Positions 55,075-63,225 of a stretch of DNA of 64,000 nucleotides are shown one piece after another. Source of the stretch: Soonwooa buanensis (GTDB lineage Bacteria > Bacteroidota > Bacteroidia > Flavobacteriales > Weeksellaceae); the NCBI RefSeq assembly GCF_900167905.1, contig NZ_FUYZ01000002.1:248001-312000 (forward strand). Direction: 5' to 3'. Under the pieces are notes generated by a model. It searched no databases, was not told the DNA's origin, and saw only the letters and a program-made list of their open reading frames with translations. Each line of letters starts with the position of its first letter. Position 1 is the first letter of the stretch. The position numbers and the translations under genes were made by a program.

Positions 55075-55542
55075 ATGAAAATTTCAATCGGATTAGATGC
55101 AAAACAAATTAAGGATAATGTAAAAGCGCTTTCTGTACTTTTAGCAGATGAACATATTCTTTATACGAAAACTCGAAATGCACATTGGAATGTTGAAGGA
55201 GCAGATTTTCACGCAATGCATGTCTTTTTTGAAAGTCAATATGACGAGCTCGAAGAGATTATCGATGAGGTTGCAGAACGTATTCGTCAGTTAGGACAAA
55301 TGGCGCCAGGAAGCCTAAAAGACTTTGTACAGTTAACAAGGTTGTCAGAGAGAAAACTTAGTAAAAATGACAGTCAGTCGTTCATCAAAGCTTTGTTAGA
55401 AGATCAAGAATCTGTGATATCTTACATTCGTGAAGTTGTTGCAAAAATGGATGATTCTAAAGATTTCGGTACAGAAGATTTCTTGGTAGGACTTCTCGAA
55501 AAACACGAAAAAATGGCTTGGATGCTAAGAGCGCATTTATAA
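55075..55542 (+). CDS. dps: Dps family DNA-protecting ferritin-like protein
   Basis: 155 residues, usual size. Dps forms 12-subunit cages that oxidise iron with hydrogen peroxide and can coat DNA under starvation. The inter-subunit ferroxidase ligands are visible in NAHWNVEGADFHAMHVFFE (His, His, Asp) and FFESQYDELEEIIDEVAERI. The Lys-rich N-terminal tail of DNA-binding Dps is short here. It is monocistronic between an alpha/beta hydrolase and the convergent amidoligase operon. Confidence 0.94.
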   Translation: MKISIGLDAKQIKDNVKALSVLLADEHILYTKTRNAHWNVEGADFHAMHVFFESQYDELEEIIDEVAERIRQLGQMAPGSLKDFVQLTRLSERKLSKNDSQSFIKALLEDQESVISYIREVVAKMDDSKDFGTEDFLVGLLEKHEKMAWMLRAHL

Positions 55543-55568
55543 AAGTAATGTGATTAAAAAAGTATAAT

Positions 55569-55602
55569 AAAAAAACGCCGCATAAGTAATGTGGCGTTTT
55601 TT
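55569..55602. terminator. Bidirectional terminator dps / amidoligase operon
   Basis: AACGCCGCAT (55574-55583) pairs with ATGTGGCGTT (55589-55598, one G-T), with A and T runs on either side; lies between the two convergent stops. Confidence 0.88.
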
Positions 55603-55641
55603 GTTATCATTGAAAAAATTCAGTTGTAATTTAATGGAAAA

Positions 55642-56826
55642 TTATTTCACAAACAAGGCAAAAGAGCTTCCTGTCCACATTTGGTCGGCTTTATTAAAAT
55701 CAACATTCGCCATGTCGGACTTGGTCATTCTCACCAAATTATTAAGATAAGTTGGGAATTCGTCGCCAGGTTTCCAAATGAAAAGCATTCGGATTTCACC
55801 TTTTGCATAGTCGCCATTTGGATCACGGAAAACTTCCGCATACTCTACTTTTTTCTGTAAAATATATTGAGAAGGATCATCGAGTTGTGCTAAAGTCTCT
55901 TTAGTTGGATGTAAGTTAATACCACCACCAGCAAAGGAATATAAAGGTTTTAAGACATATTCTTCAATATTTTCATCACTCGGAAATTCGTTGGCGTAAT
56001 AGCTTTCTGGGATGTAAGTATGTTCCAAAAGAGGCAATACATATTTCGAAATTTTATAAAACCAATTTGGGTGTGTTACCCATTCTACATCGACATCTTC
56101 ACGAATATTAAACTCCGATTCAAAACCTTCGATTTTATCCAATTCGTCCAAGATAATACGGTTGTAGATACGTTTAATTCTAACTAATTCGCCATTATCG
56201 TTTTCATAAAAAATCTCGCGACCTCTTTTTTTAACCTTGCTAAGACAAACGGTTTTTATGTGTAAAAGATCTTCTGTGATTTTAAAATCAATTTTTGTTT
56301 TTTGACGTTCAGGATAGACTTCGAGAAGAATGACATTTTCTGGATTTTCGTCACCTACGATAACTTCCTTCATAATCTCGATAAGTTGATCGTACGGAAT
56401 ACGCTGCGATAACTCTGACAAAAATGGAAAAACTTCAAAAACAACATCTCGATGCAATTCTTCAAAAGCATAAAGAGATGGGAAAGCTTGTAACTCGATT
56501 AACTGAGGCATTGGCTTGCCATCGGCGCCACGACAAATACCAAAATCGATGCACAAAAAGTGCGGCTTGTCTGTATCATTTGGCACGAAACAGTTTGCTG
56601 GAATAGCTTTATCAAAAACCTCTTTTGGAATTTTATTAATTTGTTCCAAAATAGATTCGGCAGCGTACAATAATTTTTCTCTAAAAGAATAGGGCAGAAA
56701 AACTGGCGTTTCGCAAAGGCGAAAACCTGTGTATTGTCCAGTTTTTTCGTGTATCATCTCCTTCATCAACTCGTATTTTTCGTTGGTGAATTCTTGATTG
56801 AATTGATCTCTATATTTAGGTACCAT
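55642..56826 (-). CDS. ATP-grasp-like ligase, apparently circularly permuted
   Basis: 394 residues, no signal peptide. I see ATP-grasp-like motifs in swapped order: the metal-binding type segment comes first (Asp94 in CIDFGICRG, then QLIELQAFPS with Glu111 and Gln113), while the Gly-rich, Lys-containing nucleotide loop comes late (YVLKPLYSFAGGGI, Lys293), followed by GEIRMLFIW and LVRMTKSDMANVDF. Permuted ATP-grasp domains of this kind occur in glutathionylspermidine-synthase-like and related ligases. It is the last gene of an eight-gene operon of amide-forming and hydrolytic enzymes, 24 bp after the glutamine amidotransferase gene. The exact family is not recognised; ligase activity is inferred. 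Confidence 0.65.
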   Translation of the reverse strand: MVPKYRDQFNQEFTNEKYELMKEMIHEKTGQYTGFRLCETPVFLPYSFREKLLYAAESILEQINKIPKEVFDKAIPANCFVPNDTDKPHFLCIDFGICRGADGKPMPQLIELQAFPSLYAFEELHRDVVFEVFPFLSELSQRIPYDQLIEIMKEVIVGDENPENVILLEVYPERQKTKIDFKITEDLLHIKTVCLSKVKKRGREIFYENDNGELVRIKRIYNRIILDELDKIEGFESEFNIREDVDVEWVTHPNWFYKISKYVLPLLEHTYIPESYYANEFPSDENIEEYVLKPLYSFAGGGINLHPTKETLAQLDDPSQYILQKKVEYAEVFRDPNGDYAKGEIRMLFIWKPGDEFPTYLNNLVRMTKSDMANVDFNKADQMWTGSSFALFVK

Positions 56827-56850
56827 TTGTGTTTTGTTTTTAAAAGTTAA

Positions 56851-57690
56851 TTAATCCAAACTATGAGCTAGTGCTTGCAAAATTTTGTCTTGAGCCATTT
56901 TTAAGAAACTCGGCAAAATTTCTTTTTGTGTCAAAATAATTTTGTCTTCATCATCAATTCTATCCACGGTTTCCAAATATTTTTCCATACCGAAGTTGTT
57001 GATCATCGCTTGTTTGTTAGATTCATCTTTTAGATTTTCTAACATGCCTGCAGGATTAGCTTCTGGATGGAATTGAGTCCCGAAAATCTCATCCGAAAAA
57101 CGAATCGCCATCAATGCTCTTTCTAATTGGATATTCGGACGCATCTTTTCGATTGCGACAACCTTCATTCCCATTTCGTTTAACTTATCATCGTTTGGTT
57201 CGATGCATTGGTATGAGCGCGAATCCACGGCGTAGAAAGGTTCTGGCAGATTTTTAAATAAAACTTCTTGCTCGCCTTCCTCTGTTTTATGGATTGGCAT
57301 CACACCAAACGAGTAAGATTTTCTTTTACAAACATTCGCCAACTTCCAATTGATAACCGCTAATTGGAATGAGTGACAAATCAAAAACAAGTATTTTTTG
57401 TCTTCGTTATTTTTGTTGTAATCCCAAATTCCGTTTAAGAAATTAGCGTAAGGTGCTTCCCATGCAAAACCTTCTTTGTGGGGATTTCCGGGACCACCTG
57501 ACGAAATGAAAACATCAAAATCTTCAATATTTGGCATTTCGTTTTTATAACGAACATCGAAAACTTTGATGCTGATTTGCTCTGAGTTTGTATTTTTAAA
57601 ATTTTCAGAAATCTGAATAATATTCGCCAATCCTTGGTTGGGGAAATTGTTATTCATATCCAAAATTGCGATTCTAACTGCTTGATTCAT
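56851..57690 (-). CDS. Class I glutamine amidotransferase (GMP-synthase-like)
   Basis: 279 residues. Triad of the class I amidotransferases is present: nucleophile Cys105 in FLICHSFQLA (the usual form is CxGxQ, so Ser-Phe here is a variant), and His208/Glu210 in GTQFHPEANP; SSGGPGNPH supplies the oxyanion loop. It should release ammonia from glutamine, or hydrolyse a gamma-glutamyl bond, for a partner in the operon. No synthetase domain is fused. Flanked by the permuted ATP-grasp gene (24 bp) and the GCS2 ligase gene (69 bp). Confidence 0.88.
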   Translation of the reverse strand: MNQAVRIAILDMNNNFPNQGLANIIQISENFKNTNSEQISIKVFDVRYKNEMPNIEDFDVFISSGGPGNPHKEGFAWEAPYANFLNGIWDYNKNNEDKKYLFLICHSFQLAVINWKLANVCKRKSYSFGVMPIHKTEEGEQEVLFKNLPEPFYAVDSRSYQCIEPNDDKLNEMGMKVVAIEKMRPNIQLERALMAIRFSDEIFGTQFHPEANPAGMLENLKDESNKQAMINNFGMEKYLETVDRIDDEDKIILTQKEILPSFLKMAQDKILQALAHSLD

Positions 57691-57707
57691 ACTGCAAAAA
57701 ATTTATG

Positions 57708-57742
57708 CAAAGTTAAGCAAATATTAACAAATGGCTTTTCAA
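57708..57742 (-). promoter_or_regulatory. Possible internal promoter before the amidotransferase gene
   Basis: Minus strand: TTG (57742-57740), 24-bp spacer, TAACTTTG (57715-57708). It lies in the largest gap of the operon (69 bp). The spacer is one base above the usual range. Confidence 0.35.
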
Positions 57743-57759
57743 ACGTCTTTAAAGACTGG

Positions 57760-58863
57760 CTAAATGACATTTTTTTCGGTTTCGAAAATCATGTAATCAA
57801 CAACCGCTTTTAGGTCGCCGCCACTTTCATTAAAGACTTGTAGCTGTCGATCTGCGCCAGTTCCCATTTTTAAAATTTCTCGCGAATATTCAACTTCTTG
57901 ACGACAATCTAGCTCGTCCACCACATCGTCGATAAACAGTAAAAGTTCGTCCAATAAATCGGAATACGGAACACTGGTTTCTTTTCCAAAATCGATTAAG
58001 TTAGCGTGGATTCCATCTTTAGAAGCACGCCATTTATTTTCAGAAATCATCAATCTTCGATAAGATCGGAAGCTGATATTTTGTTGATGCATTTTGTAGA
58101 TTTTCGCCACCAAACATTGCATAATAGCTGCCATACAAACGGTTTCGTCAATCGTTAATGGCATGTCGCAAATCCTAAATTCTATCGTTGGATAGAATGG
58201 ATGGACACGCAGATCCCACCAGATTTTCTTAGCATTGTCTATCGTTCCTGTTTTAATCATCAAATTAACATAAGCATCAAACTCTGCAACACTACTGAAG
58301 TAACTCGGAATCCCGGTTCTCGGAAACTTTGCAAAAACTTCTTGACGATAAGATTTGAAACCGGTCAAACGACCAACCCAAAACGGCGAATTGGTAGACA
58401 AAGCGTAAACGTGAGGCAAAAAGTAACGCATCACATTTTGGATTCGGATGCCTTCTTCTCGATCAGGAATGCCGATGTGTACGTGTAATCCGAAAATAAG
58501 ATTAGAACGTGCAACATCGCCCATGTCGTTTACCAACTTGTCATAACGAGCATCTTTGGTGATGACATTATTCTTCCAATGCGAAAATGGATGTGTGCCA
58601 CCTCCCGAAACGCGAAGTCCTTGCTCATGCGCCACTTTTACAAGATGACGACGAAGATTGGTAAGCTCTTCTCTGGCTTCTTTAACGTTTTGACAAATGC
58701 CAGTTTCCATTTCGACAACGGATTCGTGCATCTCGTGTTTTAGGTTTTCGCTGAGAAGTGTTTTTCCGCCTTCAATGATCTTGGAAACATGTGAAACCAA
58801 ATCGCGTGTTTCGGCATCGATGATCTGGTATTCTTCTTCAACTCCTATCGTAAATCTGTGCAT
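57760..58863 (-). CDS. Carboxylate-amine ligase, GCS2/YbdK family
   Basis: 367 residues, standard length for YbdK-type enzymes. The N-terminal FTIGVEEEYQIID carries the metal-binding Glu residues of the GCS2 (glutamate-cysteine ligase 2) superfamily; LHVHIGIPDREEGIR and IEFRICDMP are further family blocks. These enzymes make an amide bond between a carboxylate, typically the gamma-carboxylate of glutamate, and an amine with ATP. In this operon it probably adds one building block; its own substrates are unknown. It starts 28 bp after the RimK-like gene. Confidence 0.9.
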   Translation of the reverse strand: MHRFTIGVEEEYQIIDAETRDLVSHVSKIIEGGKTLLSENLKHEMHESVVEMETGICQNVKEAREELTNLRRHLVKVAHEQGLRVSGGGTHPFSHWKNNVITKDARYDKLVNDMGDVARSNLIFGLHVHIGIPDREEGIRIQNVMRYFLPHVYALSTNSPFWVGRLTGFKSYRQEVFAKFPRTGIPSYFSSVAEFDAYVNLMIKTGTIDNAKKIWWDLRVHPFYPTIEFRICDMPLTIDETVCMAAIMQCLVAKIYKMHQQNISFRSYRRLMISENKWRASKDGIHANLIDFGKETSVPYSDLLDELLLFIDDVVDELDCRQEVEYSREILKMGTGADRQLQVFNESGGDLKAVVDYMIFETEKNVI

Positions 58864-58891
58864 AGTTTGTGTTTTTGATGTTAGAAAAGCT

Positions 58892-59848
58892 CTATTTTTT
58901 AACAGAATCTTTCACGAAATCGCCCCAAGAAATATTAGGTTTTCCAGAAACAAATTCTTTGGCTTTTTCGATGGCTAATTTCGCAGAATGTTCCACAATC
59001 CACTGGAAGTTATCTTCACCAACGGAGTTGCGATCGGCGTCTGGCGCAGGATTACAGAAATCGATTGCATAAGGAATTCCGTCTCTTACAGCGAATTCAA
59101 CTGTGTTAAAATCATATCCTAAAGCTTCATTAATTTTTAAAGTATAATCATGAATGGTTTTTAGAATTTTTTCTAATTGTTCGCCTTCGTATTTAGACTC
59201 GGTTACGTAACGCAAATGATGTGGATTACGTGGATCGTAAGGCATAATGTGAACATACTTTTTGCCCAAACAATAAACACGATAATAATCTTCGAAGACA
59301 ATTTCTTCTTGAACCATCATCACTAGTTGTTCAGTTTCTGACAATTTATTCCAAAGATCATCTGGATTTTCAACTCTGTAAACATTACGCCAACCGCCAC
59401 CATCATGAGGTTTCATATAAGCAGGGAAGCCAACATAGTTAAAAATATAATCCCAATCGTGCGGGAATTTTAAGTTTCTAAATGAAGTTTCTGACGTGTT
59501 AGTCGGTCTTTCGTGTGATGGAAGAAGAACTGTTTTCGGAACTGGAATTCCGATTTTTGTCATCAAGGCATTATTGAAAAACTTTTCGTCAGCGCTCCAC
59601 CAAAAAGGATTGTTGATGACATAAGTTCCATTAACAGCGGCATTCTTAAGATAAGCACGATAAAAAGGAACATCCTGAGAAATTCTGTCAATAATCACAG
59701 CATATTCGTAATCTGCACCTTGCTCTAGTTTGTCAATCATAACGGGTTCTGCGATAATTTCGCCGTTACCTAATTCGTTTACTTTATCTATAAATGCCCA
59801 TGGAAACGTGTCTTCCATACCAAATAATATTCCTACTTTCTTAGCCAT
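58892..59848 (-). CDS. ATP-grasp ligase (RimK-like)
   Basis: 318 residues. A pre-ATP-grasp domain (1-90: KVGILFGMEDTFPWAFI) precedes the ATP-grasp fold: nucleotide-binding Lys146 in AYMKPHDGGGW, and metal ligands Glu251 (TVEFAVRDG), Asp263 and Asn266 (YAIDFCNPAPD). The Asp where many family members have Glu is a conservative change. It should activate a carboxylate as acyl phosphate and join it to an amine. Located between the esterase gene (33 bp) and the GCS2 ligase gene (28 bp). Confidence 0.88.
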   Translation of the reverse strand: MAKKVGILFGMEDTFPWAFIDKVNELGNGEIIAEPVMIDKLEQGADYEYAVIIDRISQDVPFYRAYLKNAAVNGTYVINNPFWWSADEKFFNNALMTKIGIPVPKTVLLPSHERPTNTSETSFRNLKFPHDWDYIFNYVGFPAYMKPHDGGGWRNVYRVENPDDLWNKLSETEQLVMMVQEEIVFEDYYRVYCLGKKYVHIMPYDPRNPHHLRYVTESKYEGEQLEKILKTIHDYTLKINEALGYDFNTVEFAVRDGIPYAIDFCNPAPDADRNSVGEDNFQWIVEHSAKLAIEKAKEFVSGKPNISWGDFVKDSVKK

Positions 59849-59881
59849 AATTGTACTTTTTTTATGTGTTTTTAAAATGAT

Positions 59882-60592
59882 TTAATTAAAATAATTTGAG
59901 ATAAATTTTGGGAAAACCATGCGCCAAAGTGGCCAATCGTGGTTAATCCATTTGGCTTCGTCGTACCAAAAATTAATAGATTTTGTTGCTAAAATAGCCG
60001 CCATTTTTCGAGTCTTATCAAGACAAATATCTTGGTCAGAAGTACTTAATACTATGTGCATATGTCGATATTTCCAAGCTTCATCATTTGGCATAAATTC
60101 TTCTGGACAATTGAAATACACCAAATTATCTTGATAATTATCCATAAAACTTCTAATCGAAAAAGCGCCAGACAAACAAAATAAATGCGATACCAAATCT
60201 GGATATCTAAATGCAAAGTTAGAAGCATGATAACCACCAAAACTGCAACCAGCAACAGCTACACGATGTGTCTGATGTAATTTTTGGATCGAAGGCACAA
60301 ATTCTTGCACCAAAAACTGAATGTATCTTTCGTAGTTTCGGATGCGTTCTGCGGGTGATAAATGGTCCGCATAAAAAGTGTCTTTGTCAATGGTTTCGAC
60401 ATTGTATAACTTAACTTTTCCATCATCTATAAAACTGGAAATGCTTCCATTGAGATGAAAATCAGCATTCTGAGTGTAAGAACCTTGCGAGGTCGGAAAC
60501 ATAATGATAGGATATCCAAAATGTCCTGTAATTTCGATTTTTAAGTTTCTCCCCAAAATGTGAGAATAATATTCTGTATGTTCGATTTGCAT
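59882..60592 (-). CDS. Alpha/beta-hydrolase, putative esterase
   Basis: 236 residues from the ATG at 60590-60592. The frame is open to 60736, but that would overlap the upstream ligase by 134 bp; the chosen start leaves a 10-bp gap. Nucleophile Ser117 in VAGCSFGGYHA, Asp about 188 in STSDQDIC and His218 in WINHDW make the triad. It resembles esterase-D/Fes-like enzymes that hydrolyse esters or amides of peptide metabolites. Between two ATP-grasp genes, it may release or trim the pathway product. Confidence 0.86.
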   Translation of the reverse strand: MQIEHTEYYSHILGRNLKIEITGHFGYPIIMFPTSQGSYTQNADFHLNGSISSFIDDGKVKLYNVETIDKDTFYADHLSPAERIRNYERYIQFLVQEFVPSIQKLHQTHRVAVAGCSFGGYHASNFAFRYPDLVSHLFCLSGAFSIRSFMDNYQDNLVYFNCPEEFMPNDEAWKYRHMHIVLSTSDQDICLDKTRKMAAILATKSINFWYDEAKWINHDWPLWRMVFPKFISNYFN

Positions 60593-60602
60593 TTTTGTGA
60601 GT

Positions 60603-61811
60603 TTAAGAGGTTGGTTTTTCTGTAGGTGGTAAAATATTGAGGATGCTTTCTGCGATAATTTCTGAGGCGCAGTCGAGATCTTCAATAATTTGTTGTTCAG
60701 ATTCGGATTTAAAAACGATTCCGATGTGATTGTCAATGGATAAAAATTTGAAAATCTGTGGACATTTAAAAATCGAAGTGTCAGGATTTTTTTCCTTTGC
60801 TAAAGCAATTAAAAGTCCAGCAAAAAGATTGGATTTAATCTCTACTGAATAATCATTTTTGCGTAATAAAGCATCTTCCAATCTTGCCCATTCTCTCCAA
60901 ATATTAACACCAGTTGCGGCTTCTATCATATCCGGAATGTGCGCACCACCAACTCGTGATGAGGTTTCTAGGAAGTAAAATTGTCCATCATCGCCGAAGA
61001 TAAATTCGCTATGAGTTGCGCCGTTTTTAATTCCAAATTTTTCTAAAACTTGTTGGTTGATTTTTAAAAGTGCTTTTGTAAAATCCGAATTTTGATCCAA
61101 AGTCCTTGTTGCAAAAACTCCACCTTCGTGCGACACTTTCATCGGTGGTGATGTATATTGCGAACAACATGCAAAAACAATTTGATGTTTATAAACGAGA
61201 CAATCGACATGATAAACTTTCCCTGGTTTAAAACTTTCTAGGAGAAATTTGTAACGTTCTTCTTTTAGATTTTCGATGGCAGTCCATAGTTGCTCACGAT
61301 CTTTTATTTTTTTAATCCCACTTGCAGATGCTTCAGATCGAGGTTTCAAAACCCACGGACCTGGATGTTCTTCAATAAACTTGTTTAGTTTAGCATCATT
61401 AAATATCGATGAAAATTCAGGTACATTAATATCGTTATCCAAAGCTTGTTGACGCATCGCCAACTTGTCACGGAAATAACGATGTGTCGTCTGTCCCATG
61501 CCTGGGATTCTGTATGTTTCGCGAATCATTGCTGCTTTTTCGACATCGTAATCGTCCAAAGCAACAACTGCATCCACCTGATGAATTTTCATTAAATAAG
61601 AAAATCCTTGTACAAGATGTTCGAGATTCCAAGTTGAAGGTGCAATCTCCGACATATAATAGACTTCGTCGATCGCATGCCAAGGCCAGTCTTTGGTTTT
61701 TAAAGACTCAGAGGTAATCAAAATGACTTTGTTGCCAAGTTTTTTAGCTTCATCAATAAAGTCAAATCCTTTGTAGTAACAGGATATACAGACAATAGTT
61801 TTTTCCATCAT
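60603..61811 (-). CDS. ATP-grasp ligase (carbamoyl-phosphate-synthetase-like)
   Basis: 402 residues. Pre-ATP-grasp domain (1-110), then ATP-grasp with Lys156 in WVLKPRSEASASGI, a second nucleotide strand around residue 190-200, Glu269 (HSEFIFGDDGQ), Glu282 and Arg286 in FLETSSRVGGAHI. Where most relatives have ExNxR, here the Asn is Ser284. The sequence resembles amino-acid ligases (dipeptide-forming) more than carboxylases. A C-terminal 90-residue domain follows. It lies 16 bp after the M17 peptidase gene and 10 bp before the esterase gene. Confidence 0.88.
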   Translation of the reverse strand: MMEKTIVCISCYYKGFDFIDEAKKLGNKVILITSESLKTKDWPWHAIDEVYYMSEIAPSTWNLEHLVQGFSYLMKIHQVDAVVALDDYDVEKAAMIRETYRIPGMGQTTHRYFRDKLAMRQQALDNDINVPEFSSIFNDAKLNKFIEEHPGPWVLKPRSEASASGIKKIKDREQLWTAIENLKEERYKFLLESFKPGKVYHVDCLVYKHQIVFACCSQYTSPPMKVSHEGGVFATRTLDQNSDFTKALLKINQQVLEKFGIKNGATHSEFIFGDDGQFYFLETSSRVGGAHIPDMIEAATGVNIWREWARLEDALLRKNDYSVEIKSNLFAGLLIALAKEKNPDTSIFKCPQIFKFLSIDNHIGIVFKSESEQQIIEDLDCASEIIAESILNILPPTEKPTS

Positions 61812-61827
61812 ATTGTAATTTGTATCA

Positions 61828-63225
61828 TCAATTATAAGTTTTGAAAAGTTGTGCTAGCAAGTGTACGCCATAGCCAGTTGCCGCTTTATCTTTCGCATAT
61901 TCGACATTTCCGTAGGCGACACCAGCGATGTCAAGATGTGCCCACGATGGATGATCATTGATAAATTGTTCCAAAAATTTTGCAGCAACAATACAGTCGC
62001 CAACAGGTTTTAATGAAATGTTTTTAAAATCGGCAACATCCGAAGTTATTTCAGATTTCCAAACGTCCCAAAGTGGAAGATTCCAAATTCTATTTTGACT
62101 TTTTTCGCTTGAAGATTGTAGTTTTTGATTAAGTTGCTCGTCGTTACAAAAATAGGCGCCACAAGTGTTTCCGAACATTCGTACGCTGCTTCCTGTTAAA
62201 GTCGCAAGGTCAATAAGATGGTCCAATTTGTAATTTTTGGTGATGTAAGAAAGACCGTCGGCTAATGTTAATCGGCCTTCGGCATCGGTATCAATAATTT
62301 CGATGGTTTTTCCGTTGTAGGCTTTTACGACATCACTTGGTAAATAAGCTTTTTCCGAAACTGCATTATCCGTTATTGGTAAAACCGCAACGATATTAAT
62401 TGGAAGTTGCATTTCCGCAGCATAGATTAATGCGCCAATTACCGCTGAAGCGCCTCCCATATCGCTTTTCATGTAGTGAAGATTTGCAGAAGGTTTAATA
62501 GAAATTCCACCTGTATCAAACAATACGCATTTCCCAACAAGTCCAATCGTCGGAGCAGATTTTTTAGAACTTTGATATTCTAAAATCGTGAACGCCGCGT
62601 CCATCGCACTTCCCTGATTAACCGCTACAAAAGCACCCAAGCCTTTTTTAATCGATTCTTCGCGATTGTAAGCTTTGTATTTGAGTTTATATTTTTTTGA
62701 AATCTCTTTTAAAAATGAAGAAATATCATCAACCTTCTTTTGATTGGCGGGTTTGTTAAGCCAATCCATTCCAGCGAATTGTCCTACACAAAGGGCTTTC
62801 GCATCTTTTATAATGGCATTAATCGTTTTTTTGTCTTGTTTTGATGTCTCAATTTCAAAATCAGAACTCCAAAAAGGATGTTCATTTTTGAATGGATATT
62901 GATAAGTCCCTTGGAAAAGTCCAATGATAAAGGCTTCTAACTCGTCGTCTGTTAACTCATTTTTAATAACAAGTTTTTGCGCAAGAAGAGATTTTCGGTA
63001 TTTGTAAGAAAAACTTTTTCCGATGTCTAAAAGATTGGCAGTTGATATTTTCTTTCCAAAACCAATAAAATATTGAACGGAATTTTCCTCTGCACTCACG
63101 AAAAATTCTTTCTCTTCCGCAGAAAAAAATAGTTGAATATTTTTTGGAAAATCAGCTTTAGAAATTGACCAATCTTCGGTTGTATAAAGTTGTATTGTTT
63201 GTTGTATGCTATCTTTTTTAGCCAT
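61828..63225 (-). CDS. M17 leucyl-aminopeptidase-family enzyme
   Basis: 465 residues, cytosolic. An N-terminal domain of about 160 residues precedes the two-metal catalytic domain: Lys and Asp in VGKCVLFDTGGISIKPS, MKSDMGGASAV, and DTDAEGRLTLADGL (the canonical motif is NTDAEGRL; Asn to Asp here). It should cleave N-terminal residues from short peptides, perhaps processing or recycling the product of the neighbouring ligases. Its start overlaps the end of the upstream esterase gene by 8 bp. Confidence 0.93.
   Translation of the reverse strand: MAKKDSIQQTIQLYTTEDWSISKADFPKNIQLFFSAEEKEFFVSAEENSVQYFIGFGKKISTANLLDIGKSFSYKYRKSLLAQKLVIKNELTDDELEAFIIGLFQGTYQYPFKNEHPFWSSDFEIETSKQDKKTINAIIKDAKALCVGQFAGMDWLNKPANQKKVDDISSFLKEISKKYKLKYKAYNREESIKKGLGAFVAVNQGSAMDAAFTILEYQSSKKSAPTIGLVGKCVLFDTGGISIKPSANLHYMKSDMGGASAVIGALIYAAEMQLPINIVAVLPITDNAVSEKAYLPSDVVKAYNGKTIEIIDTDAEGRLTLADGLSYITKNYKLDHLIDLATLTGSSVRMFGNTCGAYFCNDEQLNQKLQSSSEKSQNRIWNLPLWDVWKSEITSDVADFKNISLKPVGDCIVAAKFLEQFINDHPSWAHLDIAGVAYGNVEYAKDKAATGYGVHLLAQLFKTYN

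Noticed and set aside
59882-60736. The longest possible esterase frame, starting at 60736
   Set aside because: It would overlap the upstream ATP-grasp gene by 134 bp; the ATG at 60592 gives a 10-bp gap and a family-like start.
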